Shown here piece after piece: positions 43,185 through 52,014 of a stretch of DNA of 64,000 nucleotides. The DNA lies in NCBI GenBank assembly GCA_040880125.1, contig JBBDJB010000050.1, positions 1-64,000 of the forward strand, given 5' to 3'. Source of the DNA: JBBDJB01 sp040880125 (GTDB taxonomy: Bacteria; Planctomycetota; Planctomycetia; Pirellulales; JBBDJB01). The position numbers and the translations under genes are program-made. Each line of letters begins with the position of its first letter. Position 1 is the first letter of the stretch. Below the pieces are notes generated by a model. The model was not told where the DNA came from and made no database searches. It saw nothing but the letters and a program-made list of their open reading frames with translations.

Positions 43185-43781
43185 ATGCAGGACCCACTTG
43201 ACCCGCACGACCGACAATCGAGGCACGCCGCGCTGTACTACGATCACCACCAGCCTACCGTTGCGCTGGAGATCGTGCGCGGCCGCGCGCGGCGGCGGGT
43301 TCGCCCGGTCGACGTGCCCGCCTTCTTGATCGGCTCAGCCGTCGATTGCGATCTTGTGCTGGGCGATCCACGCTTTCCGGAAGTGCACGCCTACGTGCTG
43401 TTGCAGAACGGAGAGGTGTCGATCCGCCAACTCGGCTTCCTGCCGGAGATCACGCTCAACGGACAGCGCTTCACCAAAACGATGCTGACTGACGGCGACC
43501 GCATCCGCACCGGCCCGTTCGAGTTTCGCGTCCACATCGCGTCGCCCAGCGGCAGCGGTCGCCCGCCGCGGCCACGGCATCGCGGTTTCTTTGAACAGAG
43601 CACCCCCGACGCATCCCGCGCGAGCACGGTGAACGACCCGTGGAGCGGCCTGGAAAGTCTGCGGCACATGGATGCGGCAAGCTTGCGTCTGTACGTCGAA
43701 GGCGAGGCGCCGCCACAGGCGGCTCACCCGCCTGACAGCGGGTTCGCGCAAAAGGACGGACCGTGCGCGCGTCAGGCTTGA
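43185..43781 (+). CDS. FHA-domain protein
   Basis: 198 aa. The central part (about residues 40-125) is an FHA phosphothreonine-binding domain: FLIGSAVDCDLVL, then PRFPEVHAYV in place of the usual RxxxSRxHA, then QRFTKTMLTDGDRIRTG and FEFRV. The conserved Ser-x-x-His site is reduced to EVHA, so phosphate binding may be weaker. The N- and C-terminal parts are charged and Pro-rich. ATG at 43185 chosen; the frame runs open from 43026. A partner for the Ser/Thr kinases is plausible. Confidence 0.8.
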   Translation: MQDPLDPHDRQSRHAALYYDHHQPTVALEIVRGRARRRVRPVDVPAFLIGSAVDCDLVLGDPRFPEVHAYVLLQNGEVSIRQLGFLPEITLNGQRFTKTMLTDGDRIRTGPFEFRVHIASPSGSGRPPRPRHRGFFEQSTPDASRASTVNDPWSGLESLRHMDAASLRLYVEGEAPPQAAHPPDSGFAQKDGPCARQA

Positions 43782-43847
43782 ATCGGCAGGGCGAATTCAT
43801 CCGCGCCAGCGGAGTTCCAGGGAAGAAAGGACCTTGATACGATCACG

Positions 43848-44132
43848 ATGCTTCTCGGATTCATTCAGCTAAAGCCACCCTGCCTGGGGCATCGACTTCC
43901 CGTCTCCGACGACGGGACGGCCCTGCGCACGCTTCGCCGCCTGGCCACCGCCACCTGCGGTGAAGGGGCGGCTACTTCGCCGTCATCGCGATACTCTCCC
44001 GCGCGCCGCGGCCGGGCTTGCTGCCCTCCGCGGGCGGAGTTGATCGAGGCGGACCTTGCGCAACTGGCGGCCGATCTGGATCATGCCGCCTGGCAGTTGA
44101 GCGAGCGCCTGGAACTGGCCCGCCACTGCTGA
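43848..44132 (+). CDS. Small hypothetical ORF
   Basis: 94 aa, not recognised. The C-terminal part (ELIEADLAQLAADLDHAAWQ and LSERLELARHC) reads like a charged amphipathic helix, but the N-terminal part is Arg/Pro-rich as expected of a random GC-rich frame. It lies between the FHA gene and the convergent ABC-2 permease gene. Could equally be non-coding. Confidence 0.25.
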   Translation: MLLGFIQLKPPCLGHRLPVSDDGTALRTLRRLATATCGEGAATSPSSRYSPARRGRACCPPRAELIEADLAQLAADLDHAAWQLSERLELARHC

Positions 44133-44174
44133 AAGCTCGGCATCAGCCGATATGCTGCGTCGCCGCGCTGACGG

Positions 44175-45917
44175 CTATTCCTGCAACGTCGCCGGGGGTG
44201 TCCGGCGCATGGCCTTGGGGCCAGCTCTTCGTGCCGCCATTTCGCTGGTGATCGCATCCAGCCGCCCCTGCACGGTGTCGAACGAGGCGATGGCGGTGAA
44301 AACCATCAGCAAGCTGACGCACGTGTAGCCGATCATGCCCACGATGTATGCATCCACTAGGTTCGGTTCGATACTAATTACGTCCGTATCGAGCACTACC
44401 GCAGGCGCATACAGCAAAAAGGGAATACAAGGAGCCAGCATGATCTCACCGAGAGGACTTGTCCCGACGAAGAACACCGGAATGCAACAGAAAAAATAGC
44501 CCCCGCCGACGAAAAACGCGATCACGAGTGTCGGGCCCAATGCTCGTAGCGACGTCTTGCTGATCATCGAGCTCCAGGTGCCCAGCCCCACGGCAAACAG
44601 CAGTAACACCCCGAAGGTTGCCAGCAGCAGGGCGAGGCGAAACAGAAAACCGGACATTTGGTGAAGACCCGGCACCCAGATGGTCAACAGAAACACGACC
44701 AGCCACCGGGCCGCGTAAAGATTGCCGGCGAACTTTGCCAAAACGATCTGCCGAGCAGAGAGCGGTGTGCTGAGCACCGCGTCCCATGTCTCCTCTTCCT
44801 TCTCCCCGGCAACGGCGCCGGCCGCGCGGGCGGCAATCAGCAACAGCCCGACGCATCCCACAGCCGCACCCATGGACGCGGCAAAGTACTGTCGGGCGCC
44901 CACTGAAGCGTAGGACGACGCAGTGTAGGTAGCGACATTCAGCGTCGTCACCGCACCAACTAGCAGCAGGACCACGATCCGACCCGCCACACCGAGCCGG
45001 GTGATCGAATGCCGGGCGAACAGTTCCTTCCACAGCATCGGCTCGGCGCCCAGCGGCAACCGCAGACGCGGCAGGCTGAAGCTCTCCCACCGTCGCCTTT
45101 TCGCCGGCGCTCCGGACGCCCTCAGATGCACTTGCCGCACCGCCATGGTGGCTAGGCCGATGCAAACCAGCGAAATGCCGGTCTGACCGAGCAGAAAGTC
45201 GCGGATCGGATGAGTGCCCGCTACCGGAAATGAGAAACCCATGCTGATGCTTGCCATCATCCACACCGGGTTGACCGATAGCAGATACCCATTGGCGTCC
45301 TGAAGCCACTGCGGCAGAGACAATAGTGGACCCGGGGTCAACATCAGCGGCACGAATAAGAATGCGATGAGAAATAGATAACTCCGCATGACCGCGTCGC
45401 GCGGCCGCTGCGACCACACGGAAATGCAGATCGACACCGAGGCCACCAGGACCATCGTGCTGCCGGTGACGGCAAACACCAACAACAGTTGCTCGGCCGG
45501 AATGCCGCCCAACAGGCGGAAGATCGCAAGAATCGGCAGCCCCACCGCCACCAGATACGCGACGCTCAGCAGCCGCGCCGTCAGTTTGCCCAGCACGATT
45601 TCCGAGTTGCTAAGCTGCGTGGCGAACAGGTACTCGATCGTCCTCCTCGACCGCTCCGTGGCGATCGTCCCGGCCACCATGGCCGGCCCGACTGCCAGCA
45701 CGCCCAACAGTTGCAGCCAGGCATAGGAATAGAAAAAGCTCGCGGTCACACTCGCCACGTCCTGGATACTGATCTGGCGTCCGTAATACGTCAGTTGCGC
45801 GTAACTGCCCCAGAGCAGAAACAGGATCAGGATCGCGTAGACCACGCGAAGCACGAAGTAGCGCCGCCGCCGGGCACTGGTGACCATCTCCGCGCGAAAG
45901 ATCGGACCGAGCAGCAT
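44175..45917 (-). CDS. Fused ABC-2-type permease, ATPase not adjacent
   Basis: 580 aa with about twelve hydrophobic helices in two halves. Each half starts with a pre-helix of the ABC-2 kind (RAEMVTSARRRRYFVLR; ELFARHSITRLGVAGR) and shows the ATERSRRTIEYLFATQLSNS and EKEEETWDAVLSTPLSARQI signatures typical of NatB-like exporters. The ATG at 45917 is chosen; the frame extends to 46298 only through repeat sequence. No ABC ATPase gene lies on either side, so it must pair with one encoded elsewhere. Confidence 0.8.
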   Translation of the reverse strand: MLLGPIFRAEMVTSARRRRYFVLRVVYAILILFLLWGSYAQLTYYGRQISIQDVASVTASFFYSYAWLQLLGVLAVGPAMVAGTIATERSRRTIEYLFATQLSNSEIVLGKLTARLLSVAYLVAVGLPILAIFRLLGGIPAEQLLLVFAVTGSTMVLVASVSICISVWSQRPRDAVMRSYLFLIAFLFVPLMLTPGPLLSLPQWLQDANGYLLSVNPVWMMASISMGFSFPVAGTHPIRDFLLGQTGISLVCIGLATMAVRQVHLRASGAPAKRRRWESFSLPRLRLPLGAEPMLWKELFARHSITRLGVAGRIVVLLLVGAVTTLNVATYTASSYASVGARQYFAASMGAAVGCVGLLLIAARAAGAVAGEKEEETWDAVLSTPLSARQIVLAKFAGNLYAARWLVVFLLTIWVPGLHQMSGFLFRLALLLATFGVLLLFAVGLGTWSSMISKTSLRALGPTLVIAFFVGGGYFFCCIPVFFVGTSPLGEIMLAPCIPFLLYAPAVVLDTDVISIEPNLVDAYIVGMIGYTCVSLLMVFTAIASFDTVQGRLDAITSEMAARRAGPKAMRRTPPATLQE

Positions 45918-46006
45918 CAGGCATGTTCCGGCAAAGTGAAGAGGCAGGCAACAAGCGGCCTCATGGTACCGCCGCCGCGCCCGCCGGGCTAGAGAATGGC
46001 GACCAA

Positions 46007-46214
46007 GTAGGGCTCGCTGTGCGGACCGTATCTTACGGTGGCACAGACATTCCTGTCTGTGCATAGCAGCGTCAGGGTTGTCGCGGAGGGCCAAGCGCGC
46101 GGGCCACGGAATGCTTGTACTGCCCTGCAGCTTTGGCCCTTGGATTTCGGGGAATTCGCACAGACAGGAATGTCTGTGCCACGATCCGCTGACGGTCTGC
46201 ACATCGGACCCTAC
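46007..46214. repeat. Nested family D and family A inverted doublets
   Basis: Order: D forward 46007-46027, A forward 46038-46062, about 95 bp, A reverse 46158-46182, D reverse 46194-46214. The spacing between D and A is 10-11 bp on both sides, so the whole 208 bp is a symmetric nested inverted repeat. It lies in the 395-bp divergent region between the ABC-2 permease gene and uvrA, which holds no gene. Confidence 0.85.
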
Positions 46215-46300
46215 TGGTCTACCGATCGCCCCCGCACCCTGGCCGCAGTATCCGGATTGGGCTATGCTGACAGGTTGCGGAAATCTTGCATTTTGCACCT

Positions 46301-46306
46301 GGGGAG
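46301..46306 (+). promoter_or_regulatory. Shine-Dalgarno deciding the uvrA start
   Basis: GGGGAG six bases before the GTG at 46313 favours that start over an in-frame TTG at 46286. Confidence 0.55.
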
Positions 46307-46312
46307 TGCAGC

Positions 46313-49159
46313 GTGGCCGAGCGAATCATCCGCCTCCGCAAGGTGGCGGTTCACAACCTCAAACAGATCGATCTCGACCTGCCGCAGCGCAAGCTGATCG
46401 TCATCTGCGGGCGCAGCGGCAGCGGGAAGACGAGCCTCGCCCTCGATACGCTCTACGCCGAGGGACAGCGGCGGTACATCGAGAGCCTGTCGGCCTACAG
46501 CCGGCAGTTCCTGGAACGGCTCGACAAGCCGGACGCCGAAACGATCGACGGCATCCCGGCCAGTATCGCCGTCACCCGCAAGACTGCCAGCCGGTCGAAT
46601 CGGGCCACGGTCGCTACCGCCACGGAAATCCATGACCATCTGCGGCTGCTGTTCGCGCGGATCGGCGAGATCCAGTGCCTCGACTGCGACCGGCCGGTGC
46701 GCCGCGACACGCCCGAGTCGATCGCCGACACTCTAGGCCAGATCGAGTCAGGCCGCCGGATGATGATCGCCTTTTCCGCCGCGCCGGCCGAAGGCGAGAC
46801 GCCCGGTCAGTTTGCCGCCCGGCTCTCCGAGGAGGGCTTCGTGCGGGCGATCGTCGGCGACGCGGTGATGAACCTGGCCGACGTTTCCAAGTTGGAGCAA
46901 CTTGGGCAAGAGCCAATCGACGTGGTCATCGACCGCCTCTCGACCGACCGGCTCAACCGCGAGCGCCTGTGCGATACGCTGGAGTCGGCCCTGATCCAGG
47001 GCGGCGCGGCATGCCTGGTGCTCGTCGAACGGCCGACCGACGCTCCGCCAGACGACGCCGCCCAGACGCAATCGATCGACGGCCACAAGTGGCAGCGGCG
47101 GCACTTCAGCGGCCAGTTGCGGTGCGGTACGTGCGGCCGCGAGTATCCCGAGCCCGAGCCGCGGCTGTTCAGCTTCAACAGCCCGCTGGGGGCCTGTCCC
47201 CAGTGCGAGGGTTTCGGCAACATCATCGACGTCGACATGGAACTGGTCGTGCCGGATGTGACCAAGTCAATCCGCGAGGGCGCGATAGCCCCCTGGAACA
47301 CGCCGTCCTACGCGCACGAGCTGGAAGAGTTGCTCGCCCTGGCCGGCGACTTCGATATCCCCGTGGACGTGCCGTTTGCGGAGCTCGACGAAGAGAGCCT
47401 GCGGCGGATTCGCGAAGGCGTGCCCGAGCGCGACTTCGGCGGCTTAAGCGGCTTTTTCGCCTGGCTGGAGCGGCGCAAATACAAGATGCACCTGCGGGCC
47501 GTACTCAGCCGCTATCGCTCGTACCGCGTGTGTACCGCCTGTCACGGAGCCCGGCTGCGGCCCGAAGCGCTCGCCGTCCGCATCGGCGGGCGGAACATCG
47601 CCGAGGTGACGGGCATGCCGATCGGCGCAGCGGCCCGTTACCTGGACGAGTTGGAGCTTTCCGACTACCAGCGACAGGTGGGCCGCGTGATGCTCGACCA
47701 AGTTAGCGCAAGGCTGCGGTTTCTCGATCAGGTGGGCGTCGCCTACCTGACGCTCGATCGCACGCTCCGCACGCTCAGCGGCGGCGAGGCCCAGCGGGTG
47801 TCGCTCACCTCGGCGCTCGGCTCCAGCCTCGTGAATCTGCTGTACGTGCTGGACGAGCCGTCGATCGGGCTTCACCCGCACGACGTCAGCCGGCTGACCG
47901 CGGCGGTCCGCAGGCTGCGCGACCGGGGCAACACGGTCGTGGTGGTCGAGCACGAAGAGACGATGATTCGCGCCGCCGATCACGTTGTCGAGATCGGGCC
48001 GTTGGCGGGCGAACGCGGCGGCGAGATCGTTTTCCAGGGTACGCCCGCGGAAATGCTCCAGGCCCAGGGCAGCATCAGCGGCGACTGGCTCGCCGGCAGG
48101 CGCGGCGCGAGCGGTCCTGCGCGTCGCCGCGAGCCGCAGCACGGCCGGGTGCGCGTGACCGGCGCCCGGGGCAACAACCTCAAGAATATCGACGTCGAGT
48201 TCCCGCTCGGCCTGTTGTGCCTGGTCACCGGGGTAAGCGGGTCGGGCAAGAGCACGCTCGTCCAACAGACGCTCTATCGCGCACTCTGCCGGCGGCTCCG
48301 CAAGGACGCCCCCAAGCCGTACGATCACGACGACGTCTTCGGCGACGGCCAAATCGAAGACGCCGTGCTGGTCGATCAGTCACCCATCGCGCGTTCTTCG
48401 CGGTCCAATCCCGTTACCTATATCAAGGCCTTCGACCCGATCCGGGCCGTCTTCGCGGAGACGCTGGAAGCCCGTACGCATAACTACACGCCCAAGTACT
48501 TCAGCTTCAATGTCGAAGGCGGCCGCTGCGAGGCCTGCCAGGGCGACGGTTACAAAACCGTCGACATGCAGTTTCTGGCCGACGTCCACATGAAATGCCC
48601 CGAGTGCGGCGGTCGCCGTTACCGCCGCGAGATCCTGCAGGTCAGATACCGTGGGCGTGACATCGCCGAGGTGCTCGATATGACCGTCCGCGAGGCGTTC
48701 GCCTTCTTCCGCGGTCATGGCAAGGTGCAGTCGCGGCTGAAGCACCTGATCGATGTCGGCCTCGACTACCTGCGGCTTGGCCAACCGGCCAGCACGCTTT
48801 CCGGCGGCGAGGCCCAGCGGCTCAAGCTGGCCAGCTACCTCTCGACACCCCGGCGAGGGCGCACGCTGTTCGTGCTCGATGAGCCGACCACCGGGCTGCA
48901 CTGGTCGGACATCGTACAGTTGATCGACTGCTTCGACGCGCTGCTCGACGCCGGGCACTCGCTGATCGTCGTCGAGCATAACTTGCAGTTAATGAAGGCG
49001 GCCGACTACATCGTCGATCTGGGCCCGGGCGCCGCCGACGAGGGCGGCCGCGTGGTGGCCGAGGGTTCGCCCGAGGAAGTAGCCGGCAACACGGCCTCGA
49101 TCACCGGCCGCTATTTGGCCGCCGCCCTGGCGGGAGACGTTCATGAGCAAATCGCCTGA
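46313..49159 (+). CDS. uvrA: Excinuclease ABC subunit A
   Basis: 948 aa. Damage-recognition ATPase of nucleotide excision repair with two ABC modules. Walker A motifs are GRSGSGKT (33-40) and GVSGSGKS (640-647). Zinc modules are CGTC...CPQC and CTACHGARLRP in the first half and CEAC...CPEC in the second. The linker KTASRSNRATVATATEIHDH and signature segments LSGGEAQRV and LSGGEAQRLKLASYL match UvrA. GTG start with Shine-Dalgarno at 46301. The stop overlaps the next gene by 17 bases. Confidence 0.96.
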   Translation: MAERIIRLRKVAVHNLKQIDLDLPQRKLIVICGRSGSGKTSLALDTLYAEGQRRYIESLSAYSRQFLERLDKPDAETIDGIPASIAVTRKTASRSNRATVATATEIHDHLRLLFARIGEIQCLDCDRPVRRDTPESIADTLGQIESGRRMMIAFSAAPAEGETPGQFAARLSEEGFVRAIVGDAVMNLADVSKLEQLGQEPIDVVIDRLSTDRLNRERLCDTLESALIQGGAACLVLVERPTDAPPDDAAQTQSIDGHKWQRRHFSGQLRCGTCGREYPEPEPRLFSFNSPLGACPQCEGFGNIIDVDMELVVPDVTKSIREGAIAPWNTPSYAHELEELLALAGDFDIPVDVPFAELDEESLRRIREGVPERDFGGLSGFFAWLERRKYKMHLRAVLSRYRSYRVCTACHGARLRPEALAVRIGGRNIAEVTGMPIGAAARYLDELELSDYQRQVGRVMLDQVSARLRFLDQVGVAYLTLDRTLRTLSGGEAQRVSLTSALGSSLVNLLYVLDEPSIGLHPHDVSRLTAAVRRLRDRGNTVVVVEHEETMIRAADHVVEIGPLAGERGGEIVFQGTPAEMLQAQGSISGDWLAGRRGASGPARRREPQHGRVRVTGARGNNLKNIDVEFPLGLLCLVTGVSGSGKSTLVQQTLYRALCRRLRKDAPKPYDHDDVFGDGQIEDAVLVDQSPIARSSRSNPVTYIKAFDPIRAVFAETLEARTHNYTPKYFSFNVEGGRCEACQGDGYKTVDMQFLADVHMKCPECGGRRYRREILQVRYRGRDIAEVLDMTVREAFAFFRGHGKVQSRLKHLIDVGLDYLRLGQPASTLSGGEAQRLKLASYLSTPRRGRTLFVLDEPTTGLHWSDIVQLIDCFDALLDAGHSLIVVEHNLQLMKAADYIVDLGPGAADEGGRVVAEGSPEEVAGNTASITGRYLAAALAGDVHEQIA

Positions 49160-50045
49160 CGTGGCCGGCGCTGCGCCTGCGGATCTGGCGGTGCGCGTCT
49201 TTTTCGGCGATGCCTCACCGGCCGCCGCTAATGTGTACGCCCAGGCAAGCGGCGACCTGCCGCCCGACGCACGTCTGACCGGCAGCGTGGGCGGCCCGAC
49301 GTGCGCGTACGCGCGAACCCTGGCCGCGACAATGCCGCTACGCGATCGCGGCCCGGGGCCGACCCCGCTGGCCGAAGCGATCGTGCCCGACCCCTGCTTC
49401 TGGACGCCCGAGCTGCCGTACTTGTACCAGGTTGACGTCGAGCTGCGTCGTGGCGAGCAATTGATCGCCCGCCAGCGTCATCTGCTGGGGATCCGCCCGC
49501 TAGCCGTGCGCGGCAGCGATCTGCGGCTGGCCGGCACGCGCTGGGTGCTGCGCGGGGCGATGCGTGACGCCGTCGATGAGCGACCGCTGGCGGCATGGCA
49601 TGCCGCCGGTGCAGCAATGCTCGTGACCAATCCGGACGACGCGCTGTGCGACGAGGCCAGCCGCGTCGGCGTCCTGGTGATTGCCCGGCTGTCCGGCGAC
49701 CGAGCGAGCTGTGAACAGGAACTGGCTCGCGTTGCCCGCTGGCCGGCGGTCGGCGTGGCCGTGCTCGACGAGTGGGACGGGCAAGCGCCGCGGCCGCGGA
49801 ACCTGCTGCTGGCCCAAAGGCGCGACGCGACCGACAATGAACCAGTCGCCCCCTGGGCGGACCTTGCGCTGTGCGAAGGCGGCTCGGCCGACGATCTGAT
49901 ACGATTCGTCCGCGAGTGCCGCGTGCCCTGCCTGACCCGGCGCCGGGGCGGACCGTATGAAAGCATCCAGGAGGCCCGCCGGGCGTGCGACCTGTTGCAG
50001 CGCGACCTGGCTCCGCACGCCGACCCATGCGGCTTTTTCGTGTGA
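49143..50045 (+). CDS. GH2-like non-catalytic protein
   Basis: 300 aa. Residues about 80-130 (FWTPELPYLYQVDVELRRGE, GIRPLAVRGSDLRLAG) follow the immunoglobulin-like/barrel junction of glycoside hydrolase family 2, and DDALCDEASRVGVLVIARL resembles the first barrel strand region. The acid/base Asn-Glu pair and nucleophile are absent and the barrel is cut short, so catalysis is unlikely. It overlaps uvrA and ends 22 bp before an E1-like gene. It could be a lineage-specific protein derived from a GH2 enzyme; its function is unknown. Confidence 0.6.
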   Translation: MSKSPDVAGAAPADLAVRVFFGDASPAAANVYAQASGDLPPDARLTGSVGGPTCAYARTLAATMPLRDRGPGPTPLAEAIVPDPCFWTPELPYLYQVDVELRRGEQLIARQRHLLGIRPLAVRGSDLRLAGTRWVLRGAMRDAVDERPLAAWHAAGAAMLVTNPDDALCDEASRVGVLVIARLSGDRASCEQELARVARWPAVGVAVLDEWDGQAPRPRNLLLAQRRDATDNEPVAPWADLALCEGGSADDLIRFVRECRVPCLTRRRGGPYESIQEARRACDLLQRDLAPHADPCGFFV

Positions 50046-50067
50046 GCGATTTTTCGGAGACGACCCG

Positions 50068-51123
50068 GTGACCAGCGTACCCGAGAGAAACCCCGCCAAC
50101 CTCGACCGCTACGTCCGGCAGATGCGCTACCCGCCGTTGGGCGAACAGGGTCAGCGCCGGCTCGCAGAAAGCCGCGCGCTGCTTTGCGGCTGCGGCGCGC
50201 TCGGTTCGGTGCTGGCCAATACGCTGGTCCGTGCCGGTGTCGGCTATTTGCGGATCGTCGACCGCGACTTCCTGGAGCTGAACAACCTGCAGCGGCAGGT
50301 GCTCTACGATGAACAGGACGTCGCATCGCACCTGCCCAAGTCGATCGCCGCGGCGGCCAAGCTCCGCAAGATCAACTCGCAGGTCGAGATCGAGCCAGTT
50401 GTGGCCGACGTCGATCATCAGAACGTCGCCCGGCTGGCCGAGGGCATGGACATCCTGCTGGACGGTACCGACAACTTCGAGACTCGCTTCCTGCTGAACG
50501 ACCTGGCGGTGCGCGACCGGCTCCCTTGGGTGTACGGCGGCTGCATCGGCGCGGAGGGGCAGTCGATGACGATCCTGCCCGGGGAAACACCGTGCCTGAC
50601 CTGCCTGCTGCAAGAGGCCCCGCCGCCGGGCACCATGCCCACCTGCGACACGGCCGGCATTCTGGGGCCGATCGTCAACGTGGTGGCTTCCATCCAGGCG
50701 ATCGAGGCGATCAAGATCCTCAGCGGCAACCGCGACTCCATCAACCGCACGCTGTACATCATCGACCTGTGGGATAGCCGCGTTCGCCAGGTCGAGGTCG
50801 CCCAGCTTCGCGAGGCGGTGGACTGCCGCACCTGCCATCAGCGCGAATTTCCCTGGCTCGAAGGCCGCCTGGGCAGTCACACGGCCGTGCTCTGCGGACG
50901 CAACGCCGTGCAACTCAGCCACGCCACGCCGGGCGGAGTTGCGCTCGACTCGCTCGCGCAAAAGCTCGCCGGCATGGGCCGCGTCGCCCACAATAATTAC
51001 CTGCTGCGGCTGGCCGTGGACGATTACACGATCACGGTCTTTCCCGACGGCCGGGCGATCGTCGCCGGCACCGACGACATCCCCACCGCCAAAACCGTCT
51101 ACGCCAAGTACATCGGCAGCTAG
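50068..51123 (+). CDS. ThiF/MoeB-family E1-like adenylyltransferase
   Basis: 351 aa. Activates the C-terminus of a sulfur-carrier protein (ThiS or MoaD) as acyl-adenylate. The Rossmann motif is GCGALG (41-46), the Asp-binding region VDRDFLELNNLQRQ follows, the zinc site is C176, C179, C253 and C256, and the family cysteine C193 is in PTCDTAGILGPI. A C-terminal extension of about 90 residues after the zinc site is not a rhodanese domain. GTG start at 50068 preceded by GGAGA. Thiamine or molybdopterin assignment cannot be made from context. Confidence 0.88.
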   Translation: MTSVPERNPANLDRYVRQMRYPPLGEQGQRRLAESRALLCGCGALGSVLANTLVRAGVGYLRIVDRDFLELNNLQRQVLYDEQDVASHLPKSIAAAAKLRKINSQVEIEPVVADVDHQNVARLAEGMDILLDGTDNFETRFLLNDLAVRDRLPWVYGGCIGAEGQSMTILPGETPCLTCLLQEAPPPGTMPTCDTAGILGPIVNVVASIQAIEAIKILSGNRDSINRTLYIIDLWDSRVRQVEVAQLREAVDCRTCHQREFPWLEGRLGSHTAVLCGRNAVQLSHATPGGVALDSLAQKLAGMGRVAHNNYLLRLAVDDYTITVFPDGRAIVAGTDDIPTAKTVYAKYIGS

Positions 51124-51130
51124 CGAAAGT

Positions 51131-51166
51131 CGGGTAGCACCGGTTGTCTTCAACCGGTGCTACCCG
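51131..51166. repeat. Perfect 16-bp hairpin (family F)
   Basis: CGGGTAGCACCGGTTG (51131-51146), loop TCTT, then its exact complement CAACCGGTGCTACCCG (51151-51166). It sits 7 bp after the E1-like gene. There is no T-run, so it is either a repeat element or a factor-dependent end of transcript. Confidence 0.7.
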
Positions 51167-51188
51167 GTCTTTAAGTACAGCTACAGCC

Positions 51189-51250
51189 CCCTCTCCCCGG
51201 CCCTCTCCCAGAGGGAGAGGGAGTAATCTCGTGGCACAGACGACTGTGTC
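51189..51250. repeat. Family C copy followed by partial family A copy
   Basis: Family C is at 51189-51221 with CCCTCTCCC and GGGAGAGGG arms. A degenerate family A copy (GTGGCACAGACGACTGTGTC) is at 51231-51250. Same C-then-A order as in the tandem array near 8.6 kb. Confidence 0.7.
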
Positions 51251-51282
51251 TTTAAACTCTCGAAAAGGTTCTCCACCTCTCC

Positions 51283-51945
51283 ATGCTCGACCGCATCCTC
51301 GAACCGGAAGTGATGGACACCCGCGGCGAGGCGATCGATTACGACGTGATGGATCACGCCGAAGTGAACCGCCGCTTTGTGGACGATCTGATTGCGGCCG
51401 GCCTGCCCGAGGGCGACTGCCTCGACCTCGGCACCGGCACCGCGCAAATCCCGATCGAGCTCGCGAAGCGAACGCAGAATGTCCGCATCTGGGCGGTCGA
51501 CCTGGCTGGCCAGATGCTTGCCGTCGGACGGGCGAACGTCTCAGCGGCCGCGCTCACGGCGCGGATCGAGTTGCAACTGGCCGACGCCAAGCGGCTCCCT
51601 TATCCCGACGGGCGGTTCGCCTCTGTGATGTCCAACAGCATCGTGCACCACGTCCCGCGGCCTGAAGACGCGTTGGCCGAAGCAATCCGCGTCACCGCTC
51701 CCGCGGGGCTGCTATTCGTCCGCGATCTGATGCGGCCCGACTCCCGCCAGCGGCTCGAATCCCTCGTTGAGCAGCACGCCGGCACGGCGGGCGCGCACCA
51801 GCGGAAGATGTTCGCCGACTCGCTGCACGCGGCCCTGACCCTTGAAGAAATGCGGCAACTCGTGGAGCATCTGGGGTATGCCGCCACCGACGTCGGGGCG
51901 ACCTCCGACCGCCACTGGACGTGGACCGCCCGAAAGAACCGCTGA
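51283..51945 (+). CDS. Class I SAM-dependent methyltransferase
   Basis: 220 aa. The SAM-binding motif I is LDLGTGTAQIPIELA (from residue 47) and motif II is VRIWAVDLA, and the SNSIVHHVPRPEDAL post-motif is present. Fold typical of ubiquinone/menaquinone-like and small-molecule methyltransferases. Substrate unknown. ATG at 51283. Confidence 0.88.
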   Translation: MLDRILEPEVMDTRGEAIDYDVMDHAEVNRRFVDDLIAAGLPEGDCLDLGTGTAQIPIELAKRTQNVRIWAVDLAGQMLAVGRANVSAAALTARIELQLADAKRLPYPDGRFASVMSNSIVHHVPRPEDALAEAIRVTAPAGLLFVRDLMRPDSRQRLESLVEQHAGTAGAHQRKMFADSLHAALTLEEMRQLVEHLGYAATDVGATSDRHWTWTARKNR

Positions 51946-51958
51946 GGTACAGCAACGG

Positions 51959-51983
51959 GTGGCACAGACATTCCTCGCTGTGT
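51959..51983. repeat. Family A repeat
   Basis: GTGGCACAGACATTCC followed by a changed right arm (TCGCTGTGT). It lies between the methyltransferase and the M48 protease gene. Confidence 0.65.
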
Positions 51984-52014
51984 TAGGCAGCATTGACTTT
52001 AAAAGGAGCACCTC

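Noticed and set aside
45918..46298. N-terminal extension of the ABC-2 permease
   Set aside because: The extra 127 codons are translated palindromic repeats (peptides such as HRQECLCH), also seen in spurious frames elsewhere in the window.
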